This document shows, piece by piece, positions 42,549 to 54,226 of a DNA stretch of 64,000 nt; within the stretch, counting starts at the first letter, position 1, and each line of letters begins with the position of its first letter. The notes beneath the pieces were generated by a model that was not told where the DNA came from, did not search any database, and was given only the letters and a program-made list of their open reading frames with translations. The stretch is from Meconema thalassinum (lineage: Eukaryota; Arthropoda; Insecta; Orthoptera; Tettigoniidae), in contig OX336393.1 of assembly GCA_946902985.2 (NCBI GenBank), forward strand, positions 133,514,533 to 133,578,532. Reading direction: 5' to 3'. Position numbers and translations under genes: made by a program.

Positions 42549-44387
42549 TTACAATAAAAAATGAATACAAAGCTTTCAGAAACAAATTAAATAAGCTAAT
42601 AAGCAAAACAAAACATCAATATTTTAAAAATAAGATAAATAGTTCCAAAAACGATAATAAAGGAATGTGGAAAGTCATTAATGATATAACAGGTCGGAAA
42701 ACACAAACTGTCAATGAAGTCATAAACAAACATTTAATATTACATTATACTAACGAAGTGATAGTCAATAAATTCATCAATACCTTTAGTGAAAAAATAA
42801 ACAGCCTAGCTCATAACTGTAGTATCAACATATGGCAATCAAATAGAAACACATTAATGAATTCCTTTACATTACTTGAAACTGATGAATATGAAATAGA
42901 AAACATAATTAAGGAATTAAAAACAGACAAATCGCCTGGGGTAGACAATATACGCTTGAAAGACATAAAGGCAACATCCAAAAAAACTATACCAATCATA
43001 ACACATCTCATAAACAGGATATTCGAATCAGGCATAATACCAAAATATCTGAAATACACAATTATTAAACCAATATATAAGAATGGCGATCACTTAGACT
43101 TTGGCAACTACAGACCAATATGCATTTTATCAATCCTCCACAAAATAATGGAAAAATGCTTGGATAAGAGATTGAAGAATTTCCTAAATAAATATGATAT
43201 TTTAAAGGGACACCTATACGGTTTTAGGAAGGGGAAAAGTACTGAACTACTCCTGGCTGAAGTTGCCAATGTAATAAATAATGCCTTAAATAAGAACAAT
43301 CACATAATGGTACTTTTTCTTGACTTTTCTAAAGCATTTGACACAATAAATCACAATAAACTACTTGCTAAATTACACGATATTGGAATAAGAGGCACGA
43401 CTTACAAACTATTTGAAAGCTATCTGAAAAACAGGGAAATGGCAGTTATGGTCAATAACACTATCAGTGACGCAGTAGAAGGAACCCAAGGTATCCCTCA
43501 AGGCAGCATTATTTCACCTACACTATATAACCTGTTCGTAAACGACATGAATGAAGCCATTAAACACAGTAAAATATTTATTTATGCTGATGACACCACT
43601 ATATATACCATACATAAAGACTCTAAAACAGCTTTTGAGAGACTTCAAGAAGACTTCAATAACATCACAAGATGGTGTCATGACAATAATTTGTATATAA
43701 ATACAACCAAATCTAAAATAATGCACATCAGAGTTGATCACTTCACACAAGAAAAATACAAACTAACGCACCACAGCTTATCATGCATACACCAAAACAT
43801 CCTGGCAGGTTGCAAATGTAACACCTTCATAAATAGTACTTCGACACAAAAATACCTAGGAATTACCCTTGATGAACACTTTAAAATGAACACACACACA
43901 GTAAACATAATAAAAAAAACTAAGAGCAAACCTCTACATCTTCTACAATCTCCGATTTTATGTAGATAGGAAAACTTACAAAACAATTTACAGTGCTCTG
44001 ATTGAAAGCAAATTAAGATATGCTATAGCAGCTTGAGGAAATCAAAACACAACTTTAATTAATAATCTTCAAGATAGCCAAAACAGGTTCTTTAAATATT
44101 TCACTGATATCCCTTATTTTAATATTAAAGAGTTGTTTCAAATTACTGTACTGAATCTCTACTACCATGATCCAAGATTCAGGCATAAGGTCTCTCACAA
44201 CATACAAACAAGAGCCATAACAAGTACTAAACATTTTAAACCTTTATGTATAAATAGCTATGGTTTCAAGAGACTAAATTATATTATACCATCACTACTT
44301 AATGAACTACCACCTGGACTGACAAACATTAACAGCAAACAACTAGCTATAAGTCGCAATAAAAAATATTACTTAACCAAACATTAA
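42549..44387 (+). pseudogene. non-LTR ORF2, reverse transcriptase half
   Basis: This continues the gene begun at 13631, in the same frame, after the Helentron-like insertion. RT motifs in order: DKSPGVDNIRLKDIK, LKYTIIKPIYKNGD, NYRPICILSILHKIMEK, GFRKGKSTELLLAEV, FLDFSKAFDTINH, GIPQGSIISPTLYNLFVND and FIYADDTTIY, the catalytic YADD. A frameshift near 43920 closes the frame at 43969. The C-terminal part continues in another frame, with a TGA at about 44033, to a natural stop at 44387. The order and motifs fit the Jockey/CR1 group. The copy is dead: split, frameshifted and 5'-truncated. Confidence 0.9.
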
Positions 44388-44637
44388 CTCATAACATAAA
44401 TTTATTAATATAACTACCATAGTGTAATTTTTTGTATCTCTAATTATTTACATTAATAATTTATCATTAACATTACAAAAAAATGCATGCACTCTTGTAC
44501 TGAAATATAATCTATATATATGTTGTAAATAATAATTAATATGTCTCACAGATAATCTGTACTGTCATCAGATTCGTGAGACATATCACAATAATGTAAC
44601 ATAAATAGTATTTAATAAATAAATTAAATTAAATTAA

Positions 44638-44639
<2 letters not shown>
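44388..44639 (+). other. 3' UTR of the non-LTR element
   Basis: AT-rich, non-coding, with an imperfect hairpin near 44540 (TATGTCTCACAGAT ... ATTCGTGAGACATAT), and ending in AATAAATAAATT followed by AAATT repeats. Confidence 0.6.

Positions 44640-44691
<52 letters not shown>
44640..44691. repeat. (ATT)n microsatellite, right flank
   Basis: About 17 ATT units directly after the non-LTR 3' end; partner of 13228-13278. Confidence 0.95.
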
Positions 44692-44692
<1 letters not shown>

Positions 44693-44748
44693 GTGGTTCA
44701 GTGTGTAAAACTGGACGTCATGAGATATCTGGCTTTGAATGCAGTGTG

Positions 44749-44753
44749 ACCAA
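44749..44753. repeat. target-site duplication ACCAA (left)
   Basis: ACCAA precedes the BEL LTR, and the same five bases follow the second LTR at 53548-53552. Confidence 0.85.
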
Positions 44754-47134
44754 TGGTGCATTCTTGGAATGCACGGTACCTGAGATTACAATTTTGAATG
44801 CTTTTGCACGTTCTTTCCTTCCTCTTTGTCAAACACCAACAGTGATCATCTGGTTTCTCCTCTATGTGAAAATCTCTTATATTTTGTATAAGTATGTTTC
44901 AGATATATAACTTCTGTGACCCACCTAGCGTCATATAACAACAAATCTCTGAAGCTCTTCAACTCTTCCTCGCGCAAGAGGAATTCCATATCCATTTGGC
45001 TACCAGATACTGTTGTCAACTCTTTGAAGACCAGCTCAGCAAAAGAAGATTATTTTGTTGTATTTAAGTTGGTTATGCTGATATGTATACCTTTTGTTTC
45101 CTACCCCCACTCTTTCCCCTTCCGTGGTATCTCCGTGCTCCGCTGAGCTGCTCTCACTTCTCCGTCTGCAGTTGACTCGTCCAGTCAAAGCTCCGCTCGA
45201 GCTTGCCTCCTCAAACCAAGAGGCTCACCCTCTTTTACGCCATGTTGGAACTCTAAGCATCAGTGAGAAATCCGACTTCAACATGAAATCAAGATAAGTA
45301 CCATTTTTAAAAAAGTTTTAACCTCATCTTCATGGTTTTAACTTCCAAGTGGTTTGAATTATAATTTATAGGCAGTGTGAAATGATTTACTTTGGGGCAA
45401 TGATCATTCTTCGTGAGATTTGCAATGTTGAGCTTTTTGCTTGTATAAGCCAACCTTACTAAAACAAAAGAGCTTTTCTTAAGCGATTCAAACGAGAAAT
45501 CCTCTCGCTACGTGGGATATTATCTAATACCCACTGCCTATAATTATAAAACTATTTCCTCCGTTGGATTTTCTCAACCCCATTTTCTGCTAAGGTCGTT
45601 CTGGAACCTTCTAGACCTTGTTCTCTATCTGCGAGTCTTGTCGTCAAGTATTGTTCACGCACTGTGAAAATGCTAGTTAAAATGAGGAATCTTCCTTATA
45701 AATTTTTGCAATAGCTAACTTTCTTCCACCGCTGGAACCTCTGGAAAATTCTATGGCGCATTTAATTGTAAATTACAACTTTTTCAAGAAATAGACTCTC
45801 ATCTATATAGTGCAATCAGTTCTTTCCATAATTGCAATAACTTTCTTTTTCATGAACTTTAGTGTTTCTATAGTGAACTTTGAATCCATCTTCATAGACT
45901 ACAGTGATAAACAGTGCTTTCTCCACGTTTCTACCGCGTCGCGATCGTCCGGTTATATTGAATAAGGCCAAGAACATTTTCCTCAATTCCCATTTCTCTT
46001 TCCTAAACCTCTTACTAACAATCTGCAATAAACTTTTAATCTAGGTCTATTCCAATAAGGTGTCATTCCAAGAAGTGCCCTTCCATTTTTGTTGGTTTAT
46101 CATTAAGTATCTCTGTATAATCTTTGTGATACGTGTCTAACACACGTTTCAAACTTACATTGTTCCTCCCTTCAAAATCAGGGAAAACAATTCTCTAAAC
46201 TCTTGAGCGAGTCATGTTCAGGTTTCACGAAATGGAAACTGCCCCATTTTCTCGTGATTCCTAATTAAACATAGGAAGTCTAGAAACTTCTTTTTCACTT
46301 TCTCCAGGTTTCACTGTAAGTGACCTGCCCTTTTTGTATAATTCTCATATATTAACTCTGTATAAATATAAGAAGTTGTAGGAACTTCTATCTTATTTTT
46401 CACGTTGTTGTTATCGTCATTTTCAAAGTTGTTATTTTCTCTAGAACATTCTCTCAAGAATTTCTTAAGGTACACTTTTTGTACTCTAATTCACGTTCAA
46501 GCTTTAATTATTTCATTGTTTATTGGTTTAACTCTTATGAAAATTTTAGAAACATGTAAGGTTTGAAACCTTAAAAATTGTCAATTGCCTGGAGCAACCG
46601 TTTAATGTTGTCAGAGGTCTGCGACCTCAAATTGCTAATAAGATTAAAAAATATTTATTTGTTAAAAAGATCAATTAATCCTGAATTGTTAAATAAATTA
46701 AATATTTGTTTTTGGATTCATCATTTCTCTGATACTACAGTTAGGCAGGATCCTGGCTTTCCTAGCTCTTCCTAGGTTTATGCCCTCGTTCATATACAAT
46801 AAATCGTTTGCTCTCAGTCTTGTCAGACCATCACCCTTCCCTATAGTACTTTCATTCGTGCTTGGGAGGAAATACACTACAGGCTCTCTCTGGCAAACTG
46901 CCCAAGTCTTAGCTGCGGTTCCCGTCAGCCTCGACCAAGCTCTTACCTACTTTAGGTATCCGAGAGATAATTTCCATTTGCAACTGCTCCAAAGCGTATT
47001 TAAACCTCAACTTATTAATTTTGTGGGACTCTCCTCCTATTTTTCTATCCTTCTCTTCCAATCCCAAATCTACTTCCTTCTCTTAATCATCTTCCCTTGG
47101 TGGGTGGGTTATTCCCTAGCCTATAATCTACCCA
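44754..47134 (+). mobile_element. BEL/Pao LTR 1 (2381 bp)
   Basis: It starts TGGTGCATTC and ends ATCTACCCA (TG...CA). It is the same length as LTR 2 and differs at only scattered bases. A run of short conserved hairpins lies between 45512 and 46628. A candidate TATA (TATAAATATA) lies at 46361. A diverged relative occupies 62124-64000 on the minus strand. Confidence 0.95.
46780..47134 (+). other. open frame at the 3' end of the BEL LTR
   Basis: The frame begins MPSFIYNKSFALSLVRPSPF near 46780. It stays open through the LTR end in LTR 1 and LTR 2 (53193-53558) and in the diverged minus-strand LTR (62478-62095). Shared blocks are LVRPSPFPIV, LWQTAQVLAAVPVS, FVGLSSYFSILL and IIFPWW. It may be a small hydrophobic protein or a chance open frame in pyrimidine-rich DNA; I cannot tell which. 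Confidence 0.35.
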
Positions 47135-47139
47135 AAATT

Positions 47140-47158
47140 TGGTACCAGAAACCCGGGA
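47140..47158 (+). promoter_or_regulatory. BEL primer-binding site candidate
   Basis: TGGTACCAGAAACCCGGGA, five bases after the LTR end. It has the TGG start required for pairing with a tRNA CCA end. The tRNA was not identified. Confidence 0.6.
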
Positions 47159-47399
47159 GAGTCCATTTGCTATGTCCATTGTTTGTAAAGTGTCATTTGA
47201 CAATACTTTGCATATTTCTAATATCTCCTTTGGATCTTTCAGCTATATCTACGTCAGGCAAAGCCTGTGAACGGGAAAGAGGCCGCTCCTGTCTCCTTTG
47301 GGGTGTCCTGTTCTTTCTACTCTTTCGCTGTTGCCAATTTGACAGCATCTTCAAGGTTCTACAGTTTCGTGAGTTGTATTTCAATTTATTCTCTTCATC

Positions 47400-50300
47400 A
47401 TGGCTCCTACTGAAAAAGATGAAACTCTCATTGCTAGACGTTCTTCTTATAAAGGGCAACTCACTAGATTCCGAAATTTTATCAACAAGTTAAATCCCGC
47501 CGAGTGTGATTTAGATATCTTAACACATCGCCTTAAGCTGTACGAACGGTCTTATGATTATTATGACCAAATTCAAACCGAGATTGAATCCGCTTGCCCA
47601 GAACTCCAATCGGATCGGGACGAGGTCGAACCCTTGTACTTTGAAGGAATTGCAAAGGCCCACCAACTGATTCGCAATATCTCATAACCGGACACTAGGG
47701 TCATCAATCCGGCCCAGTTCGCACCCGCTTCAGTTCACAAGAACAAACCGAAACCGTTACTTCCCAAGATAAGCCTACCGCACTTCTCAGGCAAGGAAGG
47801 TGAATGGTATTCTTTTTACGAACTTTACTGCTCCCTAATTCATGAAAATATCGAGATCCCAGACATACATAAATTTTACTACCTCCGCACTTCTTTGGAA
47901 TCTGAGGCCTTGACCTTGGTGGAGTCACTGCCTTTAAGCGCAGACAACTACCACATCGCCTTTAATCTCCTTAAAGAGAGATATGGCAATTTACGGTTGA
48001 GTGTCGCTCGTCATATCCGCTGTCTCTTCAACTTACCGGCCGTCAAACCTAATGACGTCACATCTTTAAGAGACCTCTTAGATTCTATGCAGTTAAATGT
48101 CAGAGCGTTATACCAACTAAAACAGCCTGTCCAAACATGGGACACCATACTTATTCACCTAGCTACATCAAGATTCGATTTTTCGACACTGAAGGCCTGG
48201 GAGATCGAACTCGCCTGCAACAAGGAACATTCGTTCGAACACCTTATCTCGTTTCTCAACAGTCGATGTCAATTCCTTACAGCACTCGCATTTCAGTGCG
48301 AAAAGGTCGAAACGAATCCTCAGTGTCAAATTTTTGAAAAAAAACTTGCTTCTTCAAAGGGACATCAGCCCCCATTTGTCGAAAACAAACAAACCCGTTC
48401 TTCTTTCAATCATTCAAGAGAAGATATCAGGCCGCTTAACAAATCGTTAAAATGCACGCTCTGTAAAAAGCCTCACACCTTGTATTTGTGCAAATCCTTT
48501 AAAGAATTGTCTGTCGAAGATCGAAGGAAGTTTGTGTTGAATAGCAAACATTGTTTCAATTGCTTGTCACCTAAGCATTCTTCTTCGAACTGTACGTCAT
48601 CAAATCTCTGTTTCCATTGTAAAAAACCGCATCATTCTTTATTGCACGTTCACGATAAATCGAGGTCATCAGTACCTGCCTCTTCAAGCTCCATGCAGAG
48701 CAGCTCCGAACAAACTAATGCTTCTTCCTGCATTTCTAATGCCGAACCTTCTCACAGTGCGCAAACCCTTTTGACCACTGTACAATTTGAAATCCAAGAT
48801 AGATTTGGAAATTGGTTTAGAACCCGTGGTCTTCTCGATTCCGCTTCAACGCACAACTTTGTTTCGCAATCGTTGATTAAAAAACTAGGTCTTTCGTCAT
48901 CGCCTACTTCTATCAATGTGACCGGCATTGACAATTTGAAAACTCAAGTTTTGCAGTCTTCAAAATTGAAAATCAGAGACGTTTGCCAAAGAAACACCAA
49001 TCTTAATTTAAACTGTTTCATTCTTACCAGTATTGGCAAGGACACTCCAAGTCACTCTATCAATACCTCCGGATTAAACATTCCCTCGCAATTAAGGTTA
49101 GCTGATCCTCAGTTTAATGCTCAAGGTCCCATTGATGTGCTTTTCAGTGCCAATGTTTTTTGGAATTGCATTCGCAAACAAACACGCAAGTTATCTTCAA
49201 CCGTGGTCGCTAGAGACACCGATTTTGGTTGGGTTATCACTGGTGAAATCAAACATACCAGTGTTCAAACCAAAACGCAATGTCATTTCGTCACAGCTGA
49301 CATAAATCCCATTTCTGAAAAAGAGAACGCTCATGTTTCAAATCTCAATATTTTTGAAAACCACTTGTCGAAACGATGTCTCATCGTGAACAACTGCGCT
49401 ACCCCTGTAAGTTGTTTAAATGGCTTTTCCTTCTTCCCGCACAAGATGGCCATTCAAGTTCGCCTTGCTTTGTGTTATTTCGTCTATCTTCTTATGTCAT
49501 TTTTTATAGCAGTTAATTGCTTAAACTATTCCTCGAAAACTATCTTCCCCTTGTGTAAAACCATGGCTATCAGTCACCATCACTTTGCTGTACGCTATGT
49601 TTCACTTCTTTCGTTATGTAGAAGGATGGCCACGGCCGGCTCCTCCCCCCTTCCTCGCAATTGGAAGTCGCTCATGAAACCGATTGAAACTCTGAATTCT
49701 ATAGCATCTAGAATAACTATTCTTATGCATAACCTTCTTCTCAATGTCCCAGCTTGTCTTCTTTGCTCGGAAGAATTAAGCTTCTTTTTGTTGAAAATTG
49801 TCCGATTTCGTAATCCTCTCAATTATGCGAAATTGATTTCCTACTTTATTTCATATAGCTTTAAATTGCTTTTTCACGTCCAAGTTACGATTGACTGCAT
49901 GTCGTGTGACTCGTTCCGCTTTAAGTTACAGCTGATTCAGCTAGTGTGTGTGTACTCCGAACTGCTTGTTTTTCAAACCTGTTTGTTTACAAGCCTGAAT
50001 AACGCCAAGTTGTTGTTTATTTCCTGTACGCTTGACACAGTTCAAAGCAAGTTTCTCTTATCTCAACTCTGGCTGATTGCCAAGCATTGCCTGGCGAGTT
50101 GCTACTATAAGTACAGAAGCCGTTTACCTACTTCCCAAAATAAACTTGTTCCGCTTAAGGACTCTGTCAGCCATTTATATGTCTTATCTCGTTGTACTAT
50201 GTGTGTCAAGGCCGTGCTTGTTTACGTCCCTCACTTACTCACGCTCGTATCTTACAATTGCTTCGATCCCTGTTTCAAAACTTCGTTGCGTATTTCTCAC

Positions 50301-51323
50301 GCGCGTATGTATTGCAATTTGCTTGCATATTTTGCGATCTTAATGTTCATTGATGAACAAACTTGTTTTTTCTCGACGTCACATTCGATGTGGTTTTGTA
50401 TTCATACTTATCATGTCCCGGTTTTCGTTGACTTAAGTATTTTTCTGAGTAAACCCTTTGATACTCATTATAACTTGAGGTTATTGTTTATGGCTACTCG
50501 TTTGTTACCTATGGCGTTCTTGCTTTCTACTCGCATAGTTCCTTTGTTTATTTGGTATATTCTTGTCTTGAATAGATGTACTTGTTTCTCTACGCTTTGT
50601 TTAAACTTGTCAATTCTCCTTTTGCATTGTATCGCAATCTTTACTAGTGCTTTATTTCCCTCAGCTTCCAGCTATTTTGTGATTGAAAGTGTTGTTAATT
50701 CTCACCTTTTAACTCCGCTTTCTAATGACCCTGATGACCTCCTTCCACTCACACCTTGTCACTGTCTTACACGCCCTTCTCTCTCTGCCCCTCCTCCCCT
50801 TTCCATTTCTTTCAGGGATTCTAATGTACCTATCGCTTGGCGGAAACTTGAAGCCCTCCTTAATTCCTTTTGGAAGAGGTGGAACTTGGAATATTTAACT
50901 TCCTTGCAACGGAGGCAGAAGTGGTTTCTTTCCAGTCCCGACATTAAGGTGGGAGACTTGGTCTTAGTTAGGGATGTTTCACCCCCCCTAGTCTGGCCCT
51001 TTGGAAAAGTGACCAAGTGTCACCCTGGAAGAGATAGGAGAGTCAGGGTATTCAGAGTCTTGACCACTAATGGTCAGATCACAAGACCACTGCTCTTCAA
51101 TTACTGTATTACTCTTAAATGTTTAATTGCTTACTTGTTCCCTGTTGGTGTCTGCCCCTCCCAGTATGGTGCATTCTTGGAATGCACGGTACCTGAGATT
51201 ACAATTTTGAATGCTTTTGCACGTTCTTCCCTTCCTCTTTGTCAAACACCAACAGTGATCATCTGGTTTCTCCTCTATGTGCAAATCTCTTATATTTTGT
51301 ATAAGTATGTTTCAGATATATAA
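47400..51323 (+). pseudogene. BEL/Pao gag-protease ORF with the polymerase core replaced
   Basis: One forward frame with a single TAA at 47685-47687. Gag: LPKISLPHFSGKEGEWYSFY and NLLKERYGNLRLSVARHI are BEL/Pao family blocks. Three zinc knuckles lie at 48454-48650 (CTLC...H....C, CFNC....H....C, CFHC...HH). The protease has LLDSAS (48837) and its flap/end region up to about 49310. From about 49320 to 50740 the expected RT, RNase H and integrase core are absent, and the frame encodes about 470 hydrophobic, Cys/Phe/Leu-rich residues. From 50743 it is again BEL: LTPCHCL, FWKRWNLEYLTSLQRRQKW, VGDLVLVRD, WPFGKVTKCHPG and RVFRVLTTNGQITRP, the integrase C-terminus. The tail to 51323 is LTR sequence. 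A non-autonomous element whose open frame is unexpectedly long. Confidence 0.85.
49320..50740 (+). other. foreign in-frame segment inside the BEL element
   Basis: About 1.4 kb with no stop in the gag-protease frame. The translation has several hydrophobic stretches (for example VRLALCYFVYLLMSFFIAV near 49460, and FLLSTRIVPLFIWYILVLN near 50520) that could span membranes. No conserved motif is recognised. The DNA is pyrimidine-rich on the sense strand, which lowers stop frequency. It sits exactly where RT, RNase H and the integrase core should be. Confidence 0.6.
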
Positions 51324-53547
51324 CTTCTGTGACCCACCTAGCGTCATATAACAACAAATCTCTGAAGCTCTTCAACTCTTCCTCGCGCAAGAGGAATTCC
51401 ATATCCATTTGGCTACCAGATACTGTTGTCAACTCTTTGAAGACCAGCTCAGCAAAAGAAGATTATTTTGTTGTATTTAAGTTGGTTATGCTGATATGTA
51501 TACCTTTTGTTTCCTACCCCCACTCTTTCCCCTTCCGTGGTATCTCCGTGCTCCGCTGAGCTGCTCTCACTTCTCCGTCTGCAGTTGACTCGTCCAGTCA
51601 AAGCTCCGCTCGAGCTTGCCTCCTCAAACCAAGAGGCTCGCCCTCTTTTACGCCATGTTGGAACTCTAAGCATCAGTGAGAAATCCGACTTCAACATGAA
51701 ATCAAGATAAGTATCATTTTTAAAAAAGTTTTAACCTCATCTTCATGGTTTCAACTTCCAAGTGGTTTGAATTATAATTTATAGGCAGTGTGAAATGATT
51801 TACTTTGGGGCAATGATCATTCTTCGTGAGATTTGCAATGTTGAGCTTTTTGCTTGTATAAGCCAACCTTACTAAAACAAAAGAGCTTTTCTTAAGCGAT
51901 TCAAACGAGAAATCCTCTCGCTACGTGGGATATTATCTAATACCCACTGCCTATAATTATAAAACTATTTCCTCCGTTGGATTTTCTCAACCCCATTTTC
52001 TGCTAAGGTCGTTCTGGAACCTTCTAGACCTTGTTCTCTATCTGCGAGTCTTGTCGTCAAGTATTGTTCACGCACTGTGAAAATGCTAGTTAAAATGAGG
52101 AATCTTCCTTATAAATTTTTGCAATAGCTAACTTTCTTCCACCGCTGGAACCTCTGGAAAATTCTATGGCGCATTTAATTGTAAATTACAACTTTTTCAA
52201 GAAATAGACTCTCATCTATATAGTGCAATCAGTTCTTTCCATAATTGCAATAACTTTCTTTTTCATGAACTTTAGTGTTTCTATAGTGAACTTTGAATCC
52301 ATCTTCATAGACTACAGTGATAAACAGTGCTTTCTCCACGTTTCTACCGCGTCGCGATCGTCCGGTTATATTGAATAAGGCCAAGAACATTTTCCTCAAT
52401 TCCCATTTCTCTTTCCTAAACCTCTTACTAACAATCTGCAATAAACTTTTAATCTAGGTCTATTCCAATAAGGTGTCATTCCAAGAAGTGCCCTTCCATT
52501 TTTGTTGGTTTATCATTAAGTATCTCTGTATAATCTTTGTGATACGTGTCTAACACACGTTTCAAACTTACATTGTTCCTCCCTTCAAAATCAGGGAAAA
52601 CAATTCTCTAAACTCTTGAGCGAGTCATGTTCAGGTTTCACGAAATGGAAACTGCCCCATTTTCTCGTGATTCCCAATTAAACATAGGAAGTCTAGAAAC
52701 TTCTTTTTCACTTTCTCCAGGTTTCACTGTAAGTGACCTGCCCTTTTTGTATAATTCTCATATATTAACTCTGTATAAATATAAGAAGTTGTAGGAACTT
52801 CTATCTTATTTTTCACGTTGTTGTTATCGTCATTTTCAAAGTTGTTATTTTCTCTAGAACATTCTCTCAAGAATTTCTTAAGGTACACTTTTTGTACTCT
52901 AATTCACGTTCAAGCTTTAATTATTTCATTGTTTATTGGTTTAACTCTTATGAAAATTTTAGAAACATGTAAGGTTTGAAACCTTAAAAATTGTCAATTG
53001 CCTGGAGCAACCGTTTAATGTTGTCGGAGGTCTGCGACCTCAAATTGCTAATAAGATTAAAAAATATTTATTTGTTAAAAAGATCAATTAATCCTGAATT
53101 GTTAAATAAATTAAATATTTGTTTTTGGATTCATCATTTCTCTGATACTACAGTTAGGCAGGATCCTGGCTTTCCTAGCTCTTCCTAGGTTTATGCCCTC
53201 GTTCATATACAATAAATCGTTTGCTCTCAGTCTTGTCAGACCATCACCCTTCCCTATAGTACTTTCATTCGTGCTTGGGAGGAAATACACTACAGGCTCT
53301 CTCTGGCAAACTGCCCAAGTCTTAGCTGCGGTTCCCGTCAGCCTCGACCAAGCTCTTACCTACTTTAGGTATCCGAGAGATAATTTCCATTTGCAACTGC
53401 TCCAAAGCGTATTTAAACCTCAACTTATTAATTTTGTGGGACTCTCCTCCTATTTTTCTATCCTTCTCTTCCAATCCCAAATCTACTTCCTTCTCTTAAT
53501 CATCTTCCCTTGGTGGGTGGGTTATTCCCTAGCCTATAATCTACCCA
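51167..53547 (+). mobile_element. BEL/Pao LTR 2 (2381 bp)
   Basis: Near-identical to LTR 1 (for example TTCCCTTCC versus TTCCTTCC-type changes near 51228, and CGCCC versus CACCC near 51638). It ends CTACCCA and is followed by ACCAA. The sequence just before it (GTCTGCCCCTCCCAGTA) is not a polypurine tract. Confidence 0.95.
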
Positions 53548-53552
53548 ACCAA
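53548..53552. repeat. target-site duplication ACCAA (right)
   Basis: Matches 44749-44753. Confidence 0.85.
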
Positions 53553-53830
53553 ATCTGATAAACGCCGTTAATAATTTCACAATGACATTCTTTCACCGAA
53601 TTCCGAAAATATTGTATTGTATATTTCAACAAAATGTGTGAAGGCTTTCAGCCATATTGTACAGTGATCTAATGAGTCGTACATTTTAATTCTCTAACTT
53701 GCAACCAAATGTCTTCAATTATTGTTTCAACGCTGCGAAAACCATAATCAAGAATTTGACGAAAAGAGCTTTGTAAAGCTTCTAGGATGTTGAAAGAGGT
53801 GTTTATCTGAAAATTTTAATCACATACTGT
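53553..53830. other. unassigned AT-rich DNA
   Basis: I see nothing supportable here. It is the original DNA to the right of the BEL insertion. Confidence 0.5.
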
Positions 53831-54077
53831 CTGACCCCATGGCTAATTGGTTAGCGCGTTAGGCTTTGGCCCGAAAGGTCCCGAGTGTGATTCCCGGCCG
53901 AGCCATCAGGGAGTTTAATCTCCTGGGGCAAATTCCTCTTGCACGGGGACTGGATGTATGTAACGTCTTCGTCATCACTCGATTCTCATTAGGATGCACA
54001 GGTCACCCACGGGTGTCAACTAGAAAGACCTGCACTCGGCCTCCCAGGAGGCCACATGACAAATAATAATATTATTA
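53831..54077 (+). mobile_element. tRNA-headed SINE, family E, second copy
   Basis: A box TGGCTAATTGGTTAGCGCG, B-box-like GAGTGTGATTCCCGG, body CCTCTTGCACGGGGACTGGA, tail ACTCGGCCTCCCAGGAGGCC, and a short AAT tract. The tail matches the SINE at 12853. Confidence 0.8.
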
Positions 54078-54226
54078 TATTTTATTTAACCGTCGACTTG
54101 AGCCTCTATGGACTGCGTGTTAGCAACCAGTCTCATTTCAATGTCTGCGTTTTGTTCGTCTACCGGCTTTGACATCTTGCCAGTATCTCTTGAGCCCATC
54201 TATCAGCTTATTCTTCCGCTTCTCCG

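Larger units (their letters stand above)
13280..44639 (+). mobile_element. 5'-truncated Jockey/CR1-like non-LTR retrotransposon with nested insertions
   Basis: The order is the end of ORF1 (13296-13568), ORF2 endonuclease (13631-14712), a 27.8-kb insertion, then ORF2 reverse transcriptase to the C-terminus (42549-44387) and a 3' UTR ending in AAATT repeats. The 5' end starts directly after (ATT)n and the 3' end abuts another (ATT)n. The insertion lies inside ORF2 and keeps the same frame on both sides. Confidence 0.85.

Noticed and set aside
12836..44704. Shared TAGTGGTTCAGT at 12836 and 44692 as a target duplication around the whole nest
   Set aside because: A 12-base match is expected by chance many times in 64 kb, and the site at 12836 lies before the SINE, not at the element edge.
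48837..48848. DSAS in the BEL protease as an inactivating change
   Set aside because: I recall DSAS-type variants in other insect BEL proteases, so this cannot be called a defect from one copy.
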